A stretch of DNA of 64,000 nt. Source: JAOUJD01 sp963726405. Its GTDB lineage: Bacteria; Pseudomonadota; Gammaproteobacteria; Burkholderiales; Burkholderiaceae_F. The position numbers were made by a program, and so were the translations under genes. Position 1 is the first letter of the stretch. Every line of letters starts with the position of its first letter. Below, piece after piece: positions 9,085-20,442 of the stretch. The notes beneath the pieces were generated by a model. It was not told the DNA's origin and ran no database searches. It worked only from the letters and a program-made list of their open reading frames with translations. The stretch spans positions 62,001-126,000 of the forward strand of contig CAVSCF010000011.1 in the NCBI GenBank assembly GCA_963726405.1, written 5' to 3'.

Positions 9085-9213
9085 TCAGGCCGGCATCGAA
9101 ATGTCGCGCAGGGCCTCGTCGACGTTTTCTTCGTCTTCAACCGCGAGGTCGCCCAGGGCGACGATGCCGACGAGGTTGCGGTCCTGGTCGACGACCGGAA
9201 TGCTGCGGTCCGG
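9085..9213 (-). pseudogene. CBS-domain protein, C-terminal remnant
   Basis: The last 41 residues of this frame read as the second half of a CBS motif (IPVVDQDRNLVGIVALGDL, then an acidic tail ending LRDISMPA), as found at the end of small two-CBS proteins of Burkholderiales. The first CBS motif and most of the second are absent: upstream, the frame runs into unrelated Gln/Arg/Pro-rich sequence (about 9214-9348) that does not look like protein. I read this as the 3' end of a gene whose 5' part has been deleted. A complete small protein starting at 9348 cannot be ruled out but is unlikely. Confidence 0.55.
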
Positions 9214-9409
9214 CGTCGCGGTTCCCGCAGCGGGCTGGTCGGACGGGTGATCGATTCGGGGACCATTGGTGTTCCGGTGGCCGTCCTGCTCTTGACGCTG
9301 CTGATCGCGGGTCATCGAAATCGCCTCGAAGAGTTCGAGGGGCAGCAAGGCATGTGCCGCGCAGCGGGGCGAGCACCTCGTAAACTCCTCTCACCTCCCA
9401 GGAGAACCC

Positions 9410-9895
9410 ATGACGAACGTCTACGAATTTTCAGCGCAGACCCTGACGGGCAAGCCGCGCAAGATGTCCGACTTCAAGGGCAGCGTTCTGCTTGTCGTGA
9501 ACACCGCGAGCAAGTGCGGGTTCACGCCGCAGTACGCGGGCCTCGAGGCGCTTTACAAGAAGTACAAGGACCAGGGGCTCGTGGTGCTCGGCTTTCCCAG
9601 CAACCAGTTCGGCGAGCAGGAACCGGGTGCCGATACGGAAATCGCCGAGTTCTGCGAGATGAACTACGGAGTGACGTTCCCGATGTTCGCGAAGGTCGAC
9701 GTCAACGGCAAGAGCGCGCACCCGCTCTTCAAGTACCTCACCTCCACCAAGAAAGGACTGCTCGGGTCCGAGGCGATCAAGTGGAACTTCACGAAGTTCC
9801 TGGTGGGACGCGATGGCACCGTCCTCGAACGGTACGCGCCGACCACCAAGCCCGAAGATATCGCCTCGGACATCGAGAAAGCGCTTGCGCGCTGA
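9410..9895 (+). CDS. glutathione peroxidase family protein
   Basis: Thiol peroxidase of the glutathione peroxidase family, reducing hydroperoxides in the cytoplasm; bacterial members usually use thioredoxin rather than glutathione. The 161 residues carry the peroxidatic Cys in NTASKCGFTPQY (about residue 36), the Gln motif FPSNQFGEQEPG and the Trp/Asn patch KWNFTKFLV, completing the Cys-Gln-Trp-Asn site. There is no signal peptide. A good AGGAG ribosome site precedes the ATG. It is the one intact gene between two decayed neighbours. Confidence 0.93.
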   Translation: MTNVYEFSAQTLTGKPRKMSDFKGSVLLVVNTASKCGFTPQYAGLEALYKKYKDQGLVVLGFPSNQFGEQEPGADTEIAEFCEMNYGVTFPMFAKVDVNGKSAHPLFKYLTSTKKGLLGSEAIKWNFTKFLVGRDGTVLERYAPTTKPEDIASDIEKALAR

Positions 9896-10357
9896 TCACC
9901 GCACCGCGCGCGCGGTGATGCACACCTCGTAGCCGGGATCGACGGACGCAAGGCCCTCCGCGTCGACGTCCTGCACGGCAAGACCATGCAGGAAGGCGAC
10001 GGCTGCCAGCACGTTGCCTTGGCCTTCGACCTCGGTTCCGGCGGGGTCGAAGAACTCGGACATCAGGCGGTTGACCGAGCGCGAGGGGAAGTTCCACGTC
10101 CAGCGGTCATCCCACTCCGGGTCGCTGGTCCGGCTCAGCCCGGGCACGGTGAGCAGCAGCGTCCCGCCCGGCGCAAGGATGCGACGCGGGGTTCCCATCG
10201 CCGCCTGCAGGTCGTCGATGTACTGCAGCGTCTGGGTGACTATGACGCAATCGAAGCCGCAGCTCCGTCAGATCGGCGTCACGCGGTCGACGCTGCCGAA
10301 ATCGACCTCGCCGACGGCCGGCACCGTCGGTTCGCGTCGGGTTGCGTCGCGTTTCAT
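9896..10357 (-). pseudogene. class I SAM methyltransferase, internally deleted
   Basis: Two pieces of one methyltransferase lie in the same frame. The N-terminal piece starts at the ATG 10355-10357 and runs 29 residues through VGEVDFGSVDRVTPI; a TGA stop follows at 10268-10270. Six codons later the frame resumes with FDCVIVTQTLQYIDDLQAA and LAPGGTLLLTVPG and runs to the normal C-terminus at 9896. In related proteins about 60-80 residues separate these parts and hold the SAM-binding glycine motif, which is missing here. An internal deletion is the simplest reading. The surviving ATG at 10198 could give a 100-residue fragment, but it would lack the cofactor site. It ends directly against the gpx stop codon. 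Confidence 0.7.
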
Positions 10358-10358
10358 C

Positions 10359-10388
10359 GGATGGCCTCCCCGAAGGCGGAGGCCATCC
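10359..10388 (-). terminator. hairpin after rlmL, possible terminator
   Basis: A perfect 11-base stem GGATGGCCTCC/GGAGGCCATCC with an 8-base loop, starting 9 bases after the rlmL stop. No T-run follows on the minus strand, so termination would not be classical. It ends right before the ATG of the decayed methyltransferase. Confidence 0.45.
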
Positions 10389-10397
10389 TCGATCCGG

Positions 10398-11582
10398 TCA
10401 ACCCTCGGCGGCCGCTGCACGCGGCCGGTAGCCGCCCTTGACGAGTGAGAAGCGGAAGAAACGGCATTCCAGCGGGCCGTTGTGGAGCACCGGCTTGCGC
10501 GTTTCCTGCAGGCGCATCTGTTGCGGCAACTGCCGGTCCGACGTCAGCAGCCACGCGTCCCATCCCGGAAACGCCTGCTTCAACCGGTCGCCGACCTCGG
10601 CCATCATGCGCGGCACGGTGGCCGACCGCGGAGCGCTTTGCTCGCCGTACGGAGGGTTGGAAACGATCGTGCCGCGCTCCGCAGGCGGCTCGATCTGGCG
10701 GGCGTCGGCGGCGGCGAATGCCAGGCGGCCATCGGCCAGCCAGCGGTCGAGTCCGGCCAGGCGGGCGTTCTCGACGGCCTGCTCCACGACTCGCGTCGAG
10801 ATGTCGGAGCCGCGCAGCAGTGCCGGCGCGTCGTCGCGCACGTTCGCCCGCGCGGCATCCTTCAGGACGCGCCATGCATGCGAGTCGAACCCTTTCAGGC
10901 GCTCGAATGCGAATCGGCGGTTCAACCCCGGAGCGCGCCCGGCGGCGATCGTCGCCGCTTCGATCACGATCGTGCCGCTGCCGCAGAACGGGTCGAGCAG
11001 CGGCACCTCGGGCGTCCAGCCCGCGAGGGCGAGCAGGCCGGCCGCGAGGTTTTCCTTCAGCGGCGCCTCGCCCTTGTCTTCACGCCAGCCGCGCTTGAAG
11101 AGCGGTTCGCCCGAGAGGTCGACGTACAGCGTCACCGTCGCCGCATCGAGGAAGGCGAACACGCGCACGTCCGGCTGCGTGCGGTCGATCGAGGGGCGGT
11201 CTCCTGCCACGTCGCGCATCCGGTCGACGATGCCGTCCTTGATACGCAGCATCGCGAACTCGAGGCTCGCCAGCGGAGAGCGCACGGCGGTCACATCGAC
11301 GCGCAGCGTCTGCTGCGGCGACATCACGTCCTGCCAGCGCACTTCCTGCGTGGCGTCGTAGAGGTGCTGCTCGTTGCGGTAACCGCGGCGCCCCACCTGC
11401 CACAGCACCCGGCTCGCGACGCGGGAATGCAGGTTGACGGCATACCCGGTCTTCATCGTCCCGGTGAAACCGACGCCGCCGGACTCGGAACGGATTGCGG
11501 TGGCGCCGCTGCGCTGCAGTTCGTCCGCGAGCACGGGTTCGAGGCCGCGCGGACAGACCGCGAAGAAGTTCTGTGGTTTCAA
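10398..11582 (-). CDS. rlmL: THUMP-domain class I RNA methyltransferase (RlmL/YpsC type)
   Basis: Predicted 23S rRNA guanine-N2 methyltransferase matching the N-terminal half of E. coli RlmL (m2G2445). The 394 residues contain an N-terminal ferredoxin-like and THUMP RNA-binding region (about 1-165), then a methyltransferase domain with SAM motif LLDPFCGSGTIVIEA (about residue 197) and catalytic NPPYGE (about residue 312). It lacks the second RlmK domain of gammaproteobacterial RlmKL. It is the last gene of the leuS run, 10 bases after the isomerase gene. The exact target base is inferred from the family. Confidence 0.87.
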   Translation of the reverse strand: MKPQNFFAVCPRGLEPVLADELQRSGATAIRSESGGVGFTGTMKTGYAVNLHSRVASRVLWQVGRRGYRNEQHLYDATQEVRWQDVMSPQQTLRVDVTAVRSPLASLEFAMLRIKDGIVDRMRDVAGDRPSIDRTQPDVRVFAFLDAATVTLYVDLSGEPLFKRGWREDKGEAPLKENLAAGLLALAGWTPEVPLLDPFCGSGTIVIEAATIAAGRAPGLNRRFAFERLKGFDSHAWRVLKDAARANVRDDAPALLRGSDISTRVVEQAVENARLAGLDRWLADGRLAFAAADARQIEPPAERGTIVSNPPYGEQSAPRSATVPRMMAEVGDRLKQAFPGWDAWLLTSDRQLPQQMRLQETRKPVLHNGPLECRFFRFSLVKGGYRPRAAAAEG

Positions 11583-11592
11583 GAGAGGACGT

Positions 11593-12195
11593 TCACTGCG
11601 CGAGGGCGCGCTCGAGGAAGTCGAGCCGGTCCTGGCCCCAGAAGAGTTCGTCCTTGCAGACGTAGCTGGGCGATCCGAAGATGCCGCGCGCGATGGCCTC
11701 CTGCGAATGCTGCACGTAGCGCGCCGCGACCTCCGCCGAGCGGGCGTGGGCGAGGAGGGCCGTCGCGTCGAGTGCGCGCTTCGTCAGCACGTCGGCAAGG
11801 GTTTCGGCATCCGCGATGTTGCGCTCCTCCGCCCAGGTAGCGCGCATCAGGTCACCCGCCACGTCGAGCGCGGCATCGGTGCCATGCCGCTCGAGCACCG
11901 CCAGGACGACCGTCGCGGGCGCCTCGGCGGGGACCGGAAAGAACTTCGGCTCCAGGGTGAGGGGAATCCCGAGGAAGTCGCGCCAGCGCCTCAGTTCCAC
12001 CAGCCGGTAGGCGCGTCGCTGCGGCGCGCGGTCCTTCAGGGGCACGCCCCCGGAGGCCGGGAAGACCTTGCCGAGGTCCATCACGTGCAGGTGCACCTGG
12101 GCGCCGTGGCGCGCGCACAAGGCCCGGAAGCGCTCGTGACCCAGGTAGGTCCACGGCGACACGGGAGTCAGGAAGTAATCGACGACTTTCGACAT
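11593..12195 (-). CDS. 2-hydroxychromene-2-carboxylate isomerase family protein (DsbA/kappa-GST fold)
   Basis: Cytosolic thioredoxin-fold protein of the DsbA/kappa glutathione transferase group, related to NahD, the isomerase of naphthalene breakdown. The 200 residues show the active-site serine region VSPWTYLG (residues 12-19) in place of a CxxC motif and the C-terminal GIFGSPSYVCKDELFWGQDRL stretch in which the SPSY cis-proline loop is conserved. No aromatic-degradation genes are nearby, so its substrate is unknown; housekeeping copies of this family are common in betaproteobacteria. It lies 7 bases after hemJ. Confidence 0.85.
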   Translation of the reverse strand: MSKVVDYFLTPVSPWTYLGHERFRALCARHGAQVHLHVMDLGKVFPASGGVPLKDRAPQRRAYRLVELRRWRDFLGIPLTLEPKFFPVPAEAPATVVLAVLERHGTDAALDVAGDLMRATWAEERNIADAETLADVLTKRALDATALLAHARSAEVAARYVQHSQEAIARGIFGSPSYVCKDELFWGQDRLDFLERALAQ

Positions 12196-12202
12196 GGCGA
12201 TC

Positions 12203-12628
12203 TCAGAACGGCTTGACGACGACCAGTACCACGATCGCCGTCAGGAGCAACACGGGCACCTCGTTGAACCAGCGGAACCAGACGTGCGACCTGGACGCGC
12301 CGCCGTGCGCGAACTGCATGTACAGGATCCCGCACCAGGCGTGATATCCGATCAGCAGCAGCACCAGCAGGAGCTTCGCCTGCATCCAGCCGGCCTTCAT
12401 GACGGCGCCGTAGCTCAGCAGCCACATGCCGAAGAAGACGGCGAGCACGCCGAGTCCCGTCATGAAGCGCAGGAGCTTACGCGCCATCAGCAGCAGACGC
12501 TCGCGGGTCGCGGCCTCGTCGACCATCGCCAGGTTCACGTAGATCCGGGGCAGGTAGAACAGGCCGGCGAACCAGCTGACGACGAAGACGACGTGCAGCG
12601 CCTTCAACCACAGGTAAGCGTTACCCAT
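12203..12628 (-). CDS. hemJ: protoporphyrinogen oxidase HemJ (UPF0093 membrane protein)
   Basis: Small inner-membrane haemoprotein that oxidises protoporphyrinogen IX to protoporphyrin IX in haem synthesis. The 141 residues have four hydrophobic segments and the family start LWLKALHVVFVVSWFAGLFY, in which the conserved His (residue 12) is a haem-ligand candidate; a conserved Lys follows in the AKLLLVLLL segment (about residue 84). The start MGNAYLW is chosen by homology; the frame runs open upstream into proA. It follows proA by 22 bases in the leuS-to-rlmL run. Confidence 0.88.
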   Translation of the reverse strand: MGNAYLWLKALHVVFVVSWFAGLFYLPRIYVNLAMVDEAATRERLLLMARKLLRFMTGLGVLAVFFGMWLLSYGAVMKAGWMQAKLLLVLLLIGYHAWCGILYMQFAHGGASRSHVWFRWFNEVPVLLLTAIVVLVVVKPF

Positions 12629-12650
12629 GAGCCTCTGACAGGGGGAGGAA

Positions 12651-13977
12651 TCAGGTACGGACTTCGCCGTTGCCGAAAACGACGTACTTGAGCGAAGTGA
12701 GGCCCTCGAGGCCGACAGGCCCGCGGGCATGGAGCTTGTCGTTGGAGATGCCGATCTCCGCCCCCAGCCCGTACTCGAAGCCGTCGGCGAACCGCGTGGA
12801 CGCGTTGACCATCACCGAAGCGGAGTCGACCTCGCGCAGGAACCGCATGGCCGTCGTCCAGTTCTCGGTGACGATCGCGTCCGTGTGCTTGCTGCCGTAG
12901 GTGTTGATGTGGCGGATGGCCTCGTCAACGCCGGGCAGCGTCGCAATCGACAGGATCGGCGCCAGGTACTCGGTGGTCCAGTCTTCCGGCCGTCGCGTCC
13001 TTCAGGCCGGCGATTCCGGCGGCCGCGAGGATGGCGCGCGACTCCGGGCAGCAGCGCAGCTCCACGCCCTTGCCCTGGTAGATCCGTCCGAGCGGAGGCA
13101 GGACGCGCGCGGCAATCCCCTGGGCGACGAGCAGCGTCTCCATCGTGTTGCAGGTGCCATAGCGCTGCGTCTTGGCGTTGTCCGCGATGGCGACCGCCTT
13201 GTCGAGGTCGGCGTCGGCATCCACGTAGACGTGGCACACGCCGTCGAGGTGCTTGATCATCGGCACACGCGCTTCGCGCATCAGCCGCTCGATCAGGCCG
13301 CGGCCGCCGCGCGGCACGATGATGTCCACGAATTCCGACATGCCCGCGAGCAGGCCGACGGCCGCACGGTCGGTCGTGTCGACGAGTTGCACGGCGTCGG
13401 CCGGCAGGCCGGCTTCGATCAGGGCCTCGCGCACGATGCCGGCGAGCAGCCGGTTGCTCTCGATCGCCTCGGAGCCGCCACGCAGGATGGCGGCGTTTCC
13501 GCTCTTGATCGTGAGGGCGGCCGCGTCGATCGTCACGTTCGGGCGGCTCTCGTAGATGATGCCGATGACGCCCAGCGGCACGCGCATGCGGCCGACGCGG
13601 ATGCCGCTCGGGCGGGGCTTCACTTCGAGGATCTCGCCGATCGGGTCGGCGAGCTGCGTGACCTGGTTCAGTCCTTCGACCATCTGCGCGATGGCGCGGT
13701 CGTTCAGCGCCAGGCGGTCCACCATGGCGGGTTCAAGCCCGTTGCGGCGCGCGCGCTCGACGTCGAGGCCGTTGGCGGCCTTCAGCAGGTCGCGGCGTTC
13801 GTGGATCAGGCGTGCGGCATGGCGCAAAGTCCGATCCTTGGCGGCGACGCTGGCGCTCGCAATGCGCGCCGACGCCGCGCGCGCGGTCCTGCCGACGAAC
13901 GTCATGTAAGCCGCGAGGTCGCCCTCGAACTGCTGGGCGACGCGGTCGTTGCTGCGCGGTGCGGCGGATGCGGTCAT
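12651..13977 (-). pseudogene. proA: gamma-glutamyl phosphate reductase ProA, frameshifted
   Basis: Second enzyme of proline synthesis, reducing glutamyl-5-phosphate to the semialdehyde. From MTASAAPRS the frame is normal through the SGNAAILRGGSEA loop and the catalytic Cys in RYGTCNTMETLL (about residue 279). At 12984-12996 the frame breaks: GLKDAT is followed by out-of-frame residues, while the proper continuation EDWTTEYLAPILSIA is in another frame and runs on to MVNASTRFADGFEYG and the true C-terminus at 12651. One extra base within GACGGCCGGAAGAC explains it. All else is conserved, so the change is recent or a sequence error. The start overlaps holA by four bases. Confidence 0.9.
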
Positions 13978-15032
13978 TGGGGACGGGTACTCGGCGCGGC
14001 ACTTGTGGCCGCGACGCTCAGGGCGAGATCGGTCAATTCTAGCCACGCATTGCTGTCCGATTCCGGCGCGCGCAGTCCCTTGGCGAGGCGATCGATCCGG
14101 GCGGCGCGCGCGAGGCCCCTGGCCAGAGCGGGCACCGACAGGCGCGGCAGGAGGCGCTCGACGAGCCGTTCCCTCGGGCCCCACAGGCGATTTTCACGCG
14201 CCGCCATCGAGAAAGGCCGGCCGGACTGCACCGCCGCCATCACGCGCATGAGCGTGCGCAGTTCCTCGGTGATGGCCCACAGGACCAGCGGGATCGCCTC
14301 GCCCTCGGCCTCGAGGCCGGCCATGGTCTTGCGCAGGCGCGTGGCGTCGCCGCCGAGCATGGCCAACGGCAGCTGGAACACGTCGTAGCGGGCGACGTTC
14401 AGCACACTGTCCGTCACCTGCGCCAGGGTCAGTTCACCGGCGGGATAGAGCAGGCCCAGCTTCACGATTTCCTGGTGGGCGGCGAGGAGGTTGCCTTCGA
14501 CGCGCTCGGCGATGAATTCCAGCGCTTCCCGGCCGGCGTGCTGCTCCTGCCGGGCGAGGCGCTCGCCGATCCATTGCGGCAGCCGGGCCCGATCGATGGA
14601 GTCGATTTCGACCAGCACGCCCGCGCGTTCCAGCGCCAGGACCCAGCGCGCTTCCTTCGCCCGCCTGTCCAGCCGGGGCAGTGCGACGATCGTCAGCAGA
14701 CCCTCGCCGGCGTGCGCCGCATGCGCTTCCAGAGCGGCGGCGCCCGATGATCCGGGCTTGCCGCCCGGCAAACGGATCTCGACGATCTTCCTGTCCGCGA
14801 AGAGCGACATGCCGCCGGCCGCCTCGGCCAGGCGAGACCAGTCGAAGCGGCCGTCCGCCTGCAGCACGTCGCGCTCGGTGTAGCCCTGCTTGCGAGCGAC
14901 GCTGCGGATGGCGTCCTGCGCTTCGAGCGACAGCAGGGGCTCGTCGCTGGCGACGACGAACACCGGAGGCAGCGGCTGGCCACGCTCCGCCTTGTGCAGC
15001 AGCGCCGTCAGCGCATCAGCGCGAAGTTGCAT
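13974..15032 (-). CDS. holA: DNA polymerase III delta subunit HolA
   Basis: Delta subunit of the clamp loader, which opens the beta sliding clamp. The 352 residues fit HolA. The N-terminal domain contains FVVASDEPLLSLEAQDAIR and the beta-binding segment AAGGMSLFADRKIVEIRLP (about residues 71-89), followed by helical domains ending in WLELTDLALS. It overlaps lptE by 17 bases at its start and proA by four at its end. The lptE-holA order is standard in betaproteobacteria. Confidence 0.93.
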   Translation of the reverse strand: MQLRADALTALLHKAERGQPLPPVFVVASDEPLLSLEAQDAIRSVARKQGYTERDVLQADGRFDWSRLAEAAGGMSLFADRKIVEIRLPGGKPGSSGAAALEAHAAHAGEGLLTIVALPRLDRRAKEARWVLALERAGVLVEIDSIDRARLPQWIGERLARQEQHAGREALEFIAERVEGNLLAAHQEIVKLGLLYPAGELTLAQVTDSVLNVARYDVFQLPLAMLGGDATRLRKTMAGLEAEGEAIPLVLWAITEELRTLMRVMAAVQSGRPFSMAARENRLWGPRERLVERLLPRLSVPALARGLARAARIDRLAKGLRAPESDSNAWLELTDLALSVAATSAAPSTRPQ

Positions 15033-15515
15033 CGAACCGGATTCCCTGGAGCCGCGTGACCATCTGGCGCACGAGATCGCTCTGCATGTCGCGATAGAGC
15101 AAGGCTTCTTCCGATTCCTTCGCCAGCAGCTCCGAGGCGCTGAACGAGATGTCGCGCCGCGTCGTCAGCGTGGTCGGCGGGATCAGTTCGATGCCGTTGG
15201 GATCGAGCACGCGGAAAGTGCTGATGAGCCGCAGCTGGTACTCCGCGGCCTGGCCCTGCGAGTTGACCGACAGCACCTCGCGTTCGCGCGACTCGCCCAA
15301 CAACTCGAAGATCGCCTGCGCTTCCTTGCGGTCCGTCACGACCCGGGCGTTGGTCGAGCCACGCACCACCCGCGTGATCTCGGCCCCGAGGGGCGAGTTG
15401 AGCGGCAGCGCGAGGAAGAGGGTCTCGACCGGCAGCGTCTGCTCGCCACGAAGCTTGAAGCCGCAACCCCCCAGCAGGGCGGTTGCACCCGCGGCGAGCA
15501 GCGATCGACGATCCA

Positions 15516-15516
<1 letters not shown>
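15016..15516 (-). CDS. lptE: LPS-assembly lipoprotein LptE
   Basis: Outer-membrane lipoprotein that plugs the LptD barrel and helps insert lipopolysaccharide. The 166 residues begin MDRRSLLAAGATALLGGCGF, a lipoprotein signal with the lipid-bearing Cys at residue 18. The mature start CGFKLRGE and later SVNSQGQAAEYQLRL are typical of the family. Its ATG overlaps the leuS stop (TGATG), so it is translated as part of the leuS run. Confidence 0.92.
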
Positions 15517-18146
<2,630 letters not shown>

Positions 18147-18177
18147 GACTTTTCTAAGTGCTTGATTCGAGAGAGCG

Positions 18178-18183
18178 ATTATA
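18178..18183 (-). promoter_or_regulatory. -10 box upstream of leuS
   Basis: A perfect TATAAT on the minus strand ends 32 bases before the leuS start. No good -35 hexamer is found at 16-18 bases, so it may need an activator or be weak. The same CCTATAATCG context occurs upstream of argD. Confidence 0.45.
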
Positions 18184-18208
18184 GGGGCGGCTACACTTCC
18201 GACCGCTC

Positions 18209-20440
18209 ATGGATCTTCTGCAGAACCTCAACGAGCAGCAACTCGCTGCCGTCACGCTTCCCAACCAGTCCGCCCTCATCCTCGCCGGCGCCGGCAGCGG
18301 GAAGACCCGCGTTCTGACGACGCGCATCGCGTGGCTGATCCAGACCGGCCAGATGTCGCCGCAGGCGGTGCTTGCCGTCACGTTCACGAACAAGGCGGCG
18401 AAGGAGATGCTGACGCGGCTCTCGGCGATGCTGCCGATCAACACGCGCGGCATGTGGATCGGCACGTTCCACGGCCTGTGCAACCGGATGCTGCGCGCGC
18501 ATCACCGCGATGCCGGCCTGCCGTCGACCTTCCAGATCCTCGACTCCGCCGACCAGCTCGGTGCGATCAAGCGGCTGCTGAAGGCGAACAACATCGACGA
18601 CGAGCGGTACGCGCCGCGCAACGTGCAGATGTTCATCAACAGCTCGAAGGAAGCGGGGTTGCGGGCGAAGGCGGTCGAGGTCAACGACGACTTCAACCGC
18701 AAGTTCGTCGAGCTCTACGCGATGTACGACGCGCAGTGCAACCGCGAGGGCGTGTGCGACTTCTCCGAACTGCTGCTGCGCTGCTATGAACTGCTCGACC
18801 GCAACGAGATCCTGCGCCAGCACTACCAGGACCGTTTCCGCCACATCCTCGTCGACGAGTTCCAGGACACCAACAAGCTGCAGTACGCGTGGCTGAAGAT
18901 GCTTGCAGGACATGGGGGCGCCGGGTCTCACCCCGGCGCGGGCAGGAATGCGATCTTCGCCGTGGGCGACGACGACCAGTCGATCTACGCGTTCCGCGGC
19001 GCGAACGTCGGCAACATGTCCGATTTCGAGCGCGAGTTCCGCGTGCAGAACCTGATCAAGCTCGAGCAGAACTACCGCTCGGTCGGCCACATCCTGAACG
19101 CCGCCAACGCGCTGATCGCGAACAATGCCCGCCGCCTGGGCAAGGAACTGTGGACCGACGCCGGCGAAGGCGAGCCCGTGCGGATCTACGAGGCCCAGAC
19201 CGACGGCTACGAGGCCGCGTGGCTGGTCGACGAGGTCAAGGGCCTGATTGCGGAAGGGCACACGCGCGCGGAGATCGCGGTGCTCTACCGCTCGAACGCG
19301 CAATCGCGTGTCATCGAGCACGCGCTGTTCAACGCGGGAATTCCGTACCGGGTGTATGGCGGCCTGCGGTTCTTCGAGCGCGCCGAGATCAAGCACGCGC
19401 TGGCGTACCTGCGGCTGATCGAGAATCCCGCGGACGACACCGCGTTCCTGCGCGTCGTGAACTTTCCGCCGCGCGGGATCGGGGCACGCACGCTCGAGCA
19501 ACTCGCCGACGCCGCGCGCGCCGCCACCACGAGCCTGTATGCCGCGGTTGGCGGCATGACCGGCAAGGCCGGCGCGAACCTCGCGGCCTTTGTGAAGCTG
19601 ATCGACAGCCTGCGCTTCGAGACGGCGAACCTGCCGCTGTCCGAGATCGTCGATGCCGTGATCCAGCGCAGCGGCCTGATCCAGCATTACCAGACCGAGA
19701 AGGAAGGCCAGGAGCGGGTCGAGAACCTGAGCGAGCTCGTCAACGCCGCGGCGGCCTTCGTGCAGGAAGAGGGCTACGGCGCCGACGCGTCGGGCACGCA
19801 GGGCGAAGCGGAGGCGGCCATTCCGTCACCGCTTGCGGGCTTCCTCTCGCACGCTTCGCTGGAAGCCGGAGACAACCAGGCCGAAGCCGGGCAGGACGCG
19901 CTGCAGCTGATGACGGTGCACGCAGCCAAGGGCCTCGAGTTCTTCGCGGTGTTCATCACCGGTCTCGAGGAGGGCCTGTTCCCGCACGAGAACAGCCTGA
20001 ACGAACTGGACGGGCTCGAAGAGGAGCGGCGATTGATGTACGTCGCCATCACGCGGGCGCGGCGGCGTTTGTACGTGAGCCTCGCGCAAAGCCGCCTCCT
20101 GCACGGCCAGACCCGCTACGGCATCAAGTCGCGGTTTCTCGAGGAACTGCCCGCGAACGCCGTGAAGTGGCTGACGCCGCGTGTGGCGGCGTACGGCGGC
20201 GGGCGCTTCGGCCAGTGGCACGACGCGGGAGTGAAGCCGGCCGCTCCGGGAGCGACCCTGTCGCGCGCGCAGCCCACGCACGGCTTTCGGGTCGGCCAGT
20301 CGGTGCACCACGCGAAGTTCGGCGAGGGCGTGATCGTCAACCTGGAGGGCAGCGGCGACGACGCACGGGTGCAGGTCAACTTCGGCGTGCACGGCGTCAA
20401 GTGGTTGCTGCTCGCCGTGGCCAAGCTCGCCGCCGCCTAG
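18209..20440 (+). CDS. uvrD: ATP-dependent DNA helicase UvrD
   Basis: SF1A 3'-to-5' helicase acting in nucleotide-excision and mismatch repair. The 743 residues show motif I AGAGSGKT (26-33), motif II VDEFQDTN (about 214-221), motif III VGDDDQSIYAFRGA (about 251), motif IV QNYRS, motif V LMTVHAAKGLEF and motif VI VAITRARRRLYVS, then a C-terminal SH3/Tudor-like part (FGEGVIVNLEG) that marks UvrD and PcrA. An in-frame insert of roughly 10 residues (GHGGAGSHPGAGRN) lies between motifs II and III and coincides with a DNA palindrome at 18918-18939. It converges with the 20443 gene, two bases apart. Confidence 0.95.
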   Translation: MDLLQNLNEQQLAAVTLPNQSALILAGAGSGKTRVLTTRIAWLIQTGQMSPQAVLAVTFTNKAAKEMLTRLSAMLPINTRGMWIGTFHGLCNRMLRAHHRDAGLPSTFQILDSADQLGAIKRLLKANNIDDERYAPRNVQMFINSSKEAGLRAKAVEVNDDFNRKFVELYAMYDAQCNREGVCDFSELLLRCYELLDRNEILRQHYQDRFRHILVDEFQDTNKLQYAWLKMLAGHGGAGSHPGAGRNAIFAVGDDDQSIYAFRGANVGNMSDFEREFRVQNLIKLEQNYRSVGHILNAANALIANNARRLGKELWTDAGEGEPVRIYEAQTDGYEAAWLVDEVKGLIAEGHTRAEIAVLYRSNAQSRVIEHALFNAGIPYRVYGGLRFFERAEIKHALAYLRLIENPADDTAFLRVVNFPPRGIGARTLEQLADAARAATTSLYAAVGGMTGKAGANLAAFVKLIDSLRFETANLPLSEIVDAVIQRSGLIQHYQTEKEGQERVENLSELVNAAAAFVQEEGYGADASGTQGEAEAAIPSPLAGFLSHASLEAGDNQAEAGQDALQLMTVHAAKGLEFFAVFITGLEEGLFPHENSLNELDGLEEERRLMYVAITRARRRLYVSLAQSRLLHGQTRYGIKSRFLEELPANAVKWLTPRVAAYGGGRFGQWHDAGVKPAAPGATLSRAQPTHGFRVGQSVHHAKFGEGVIVNLEGSGDDARVQVNFGVHGVKWLLLAVAKLAAA
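18918..18939. repeat. palindromic insert inside uvrD
   Basis: Perfect 8-base arms GCGCCGGG/CCCGGCGC around a 6-base loop, inside a GC-rich patch that adds Gly/Ala/Pro-rich residues where related UvrD proteins have only a short loop. It has the look of a small palindromic element that inserted in frame. Confidence 0.45.
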
Positions 20441-20442
20441 CT

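Noticed and set aside
9214..9348. N-terminal part of an 87-residue protein ending in the CBS remnant
   Set aside because: Gln/Arg/Pro-rich sequence with no similarity to a CBS fold; treated as noncoding upstream sequence read by chance in frame.
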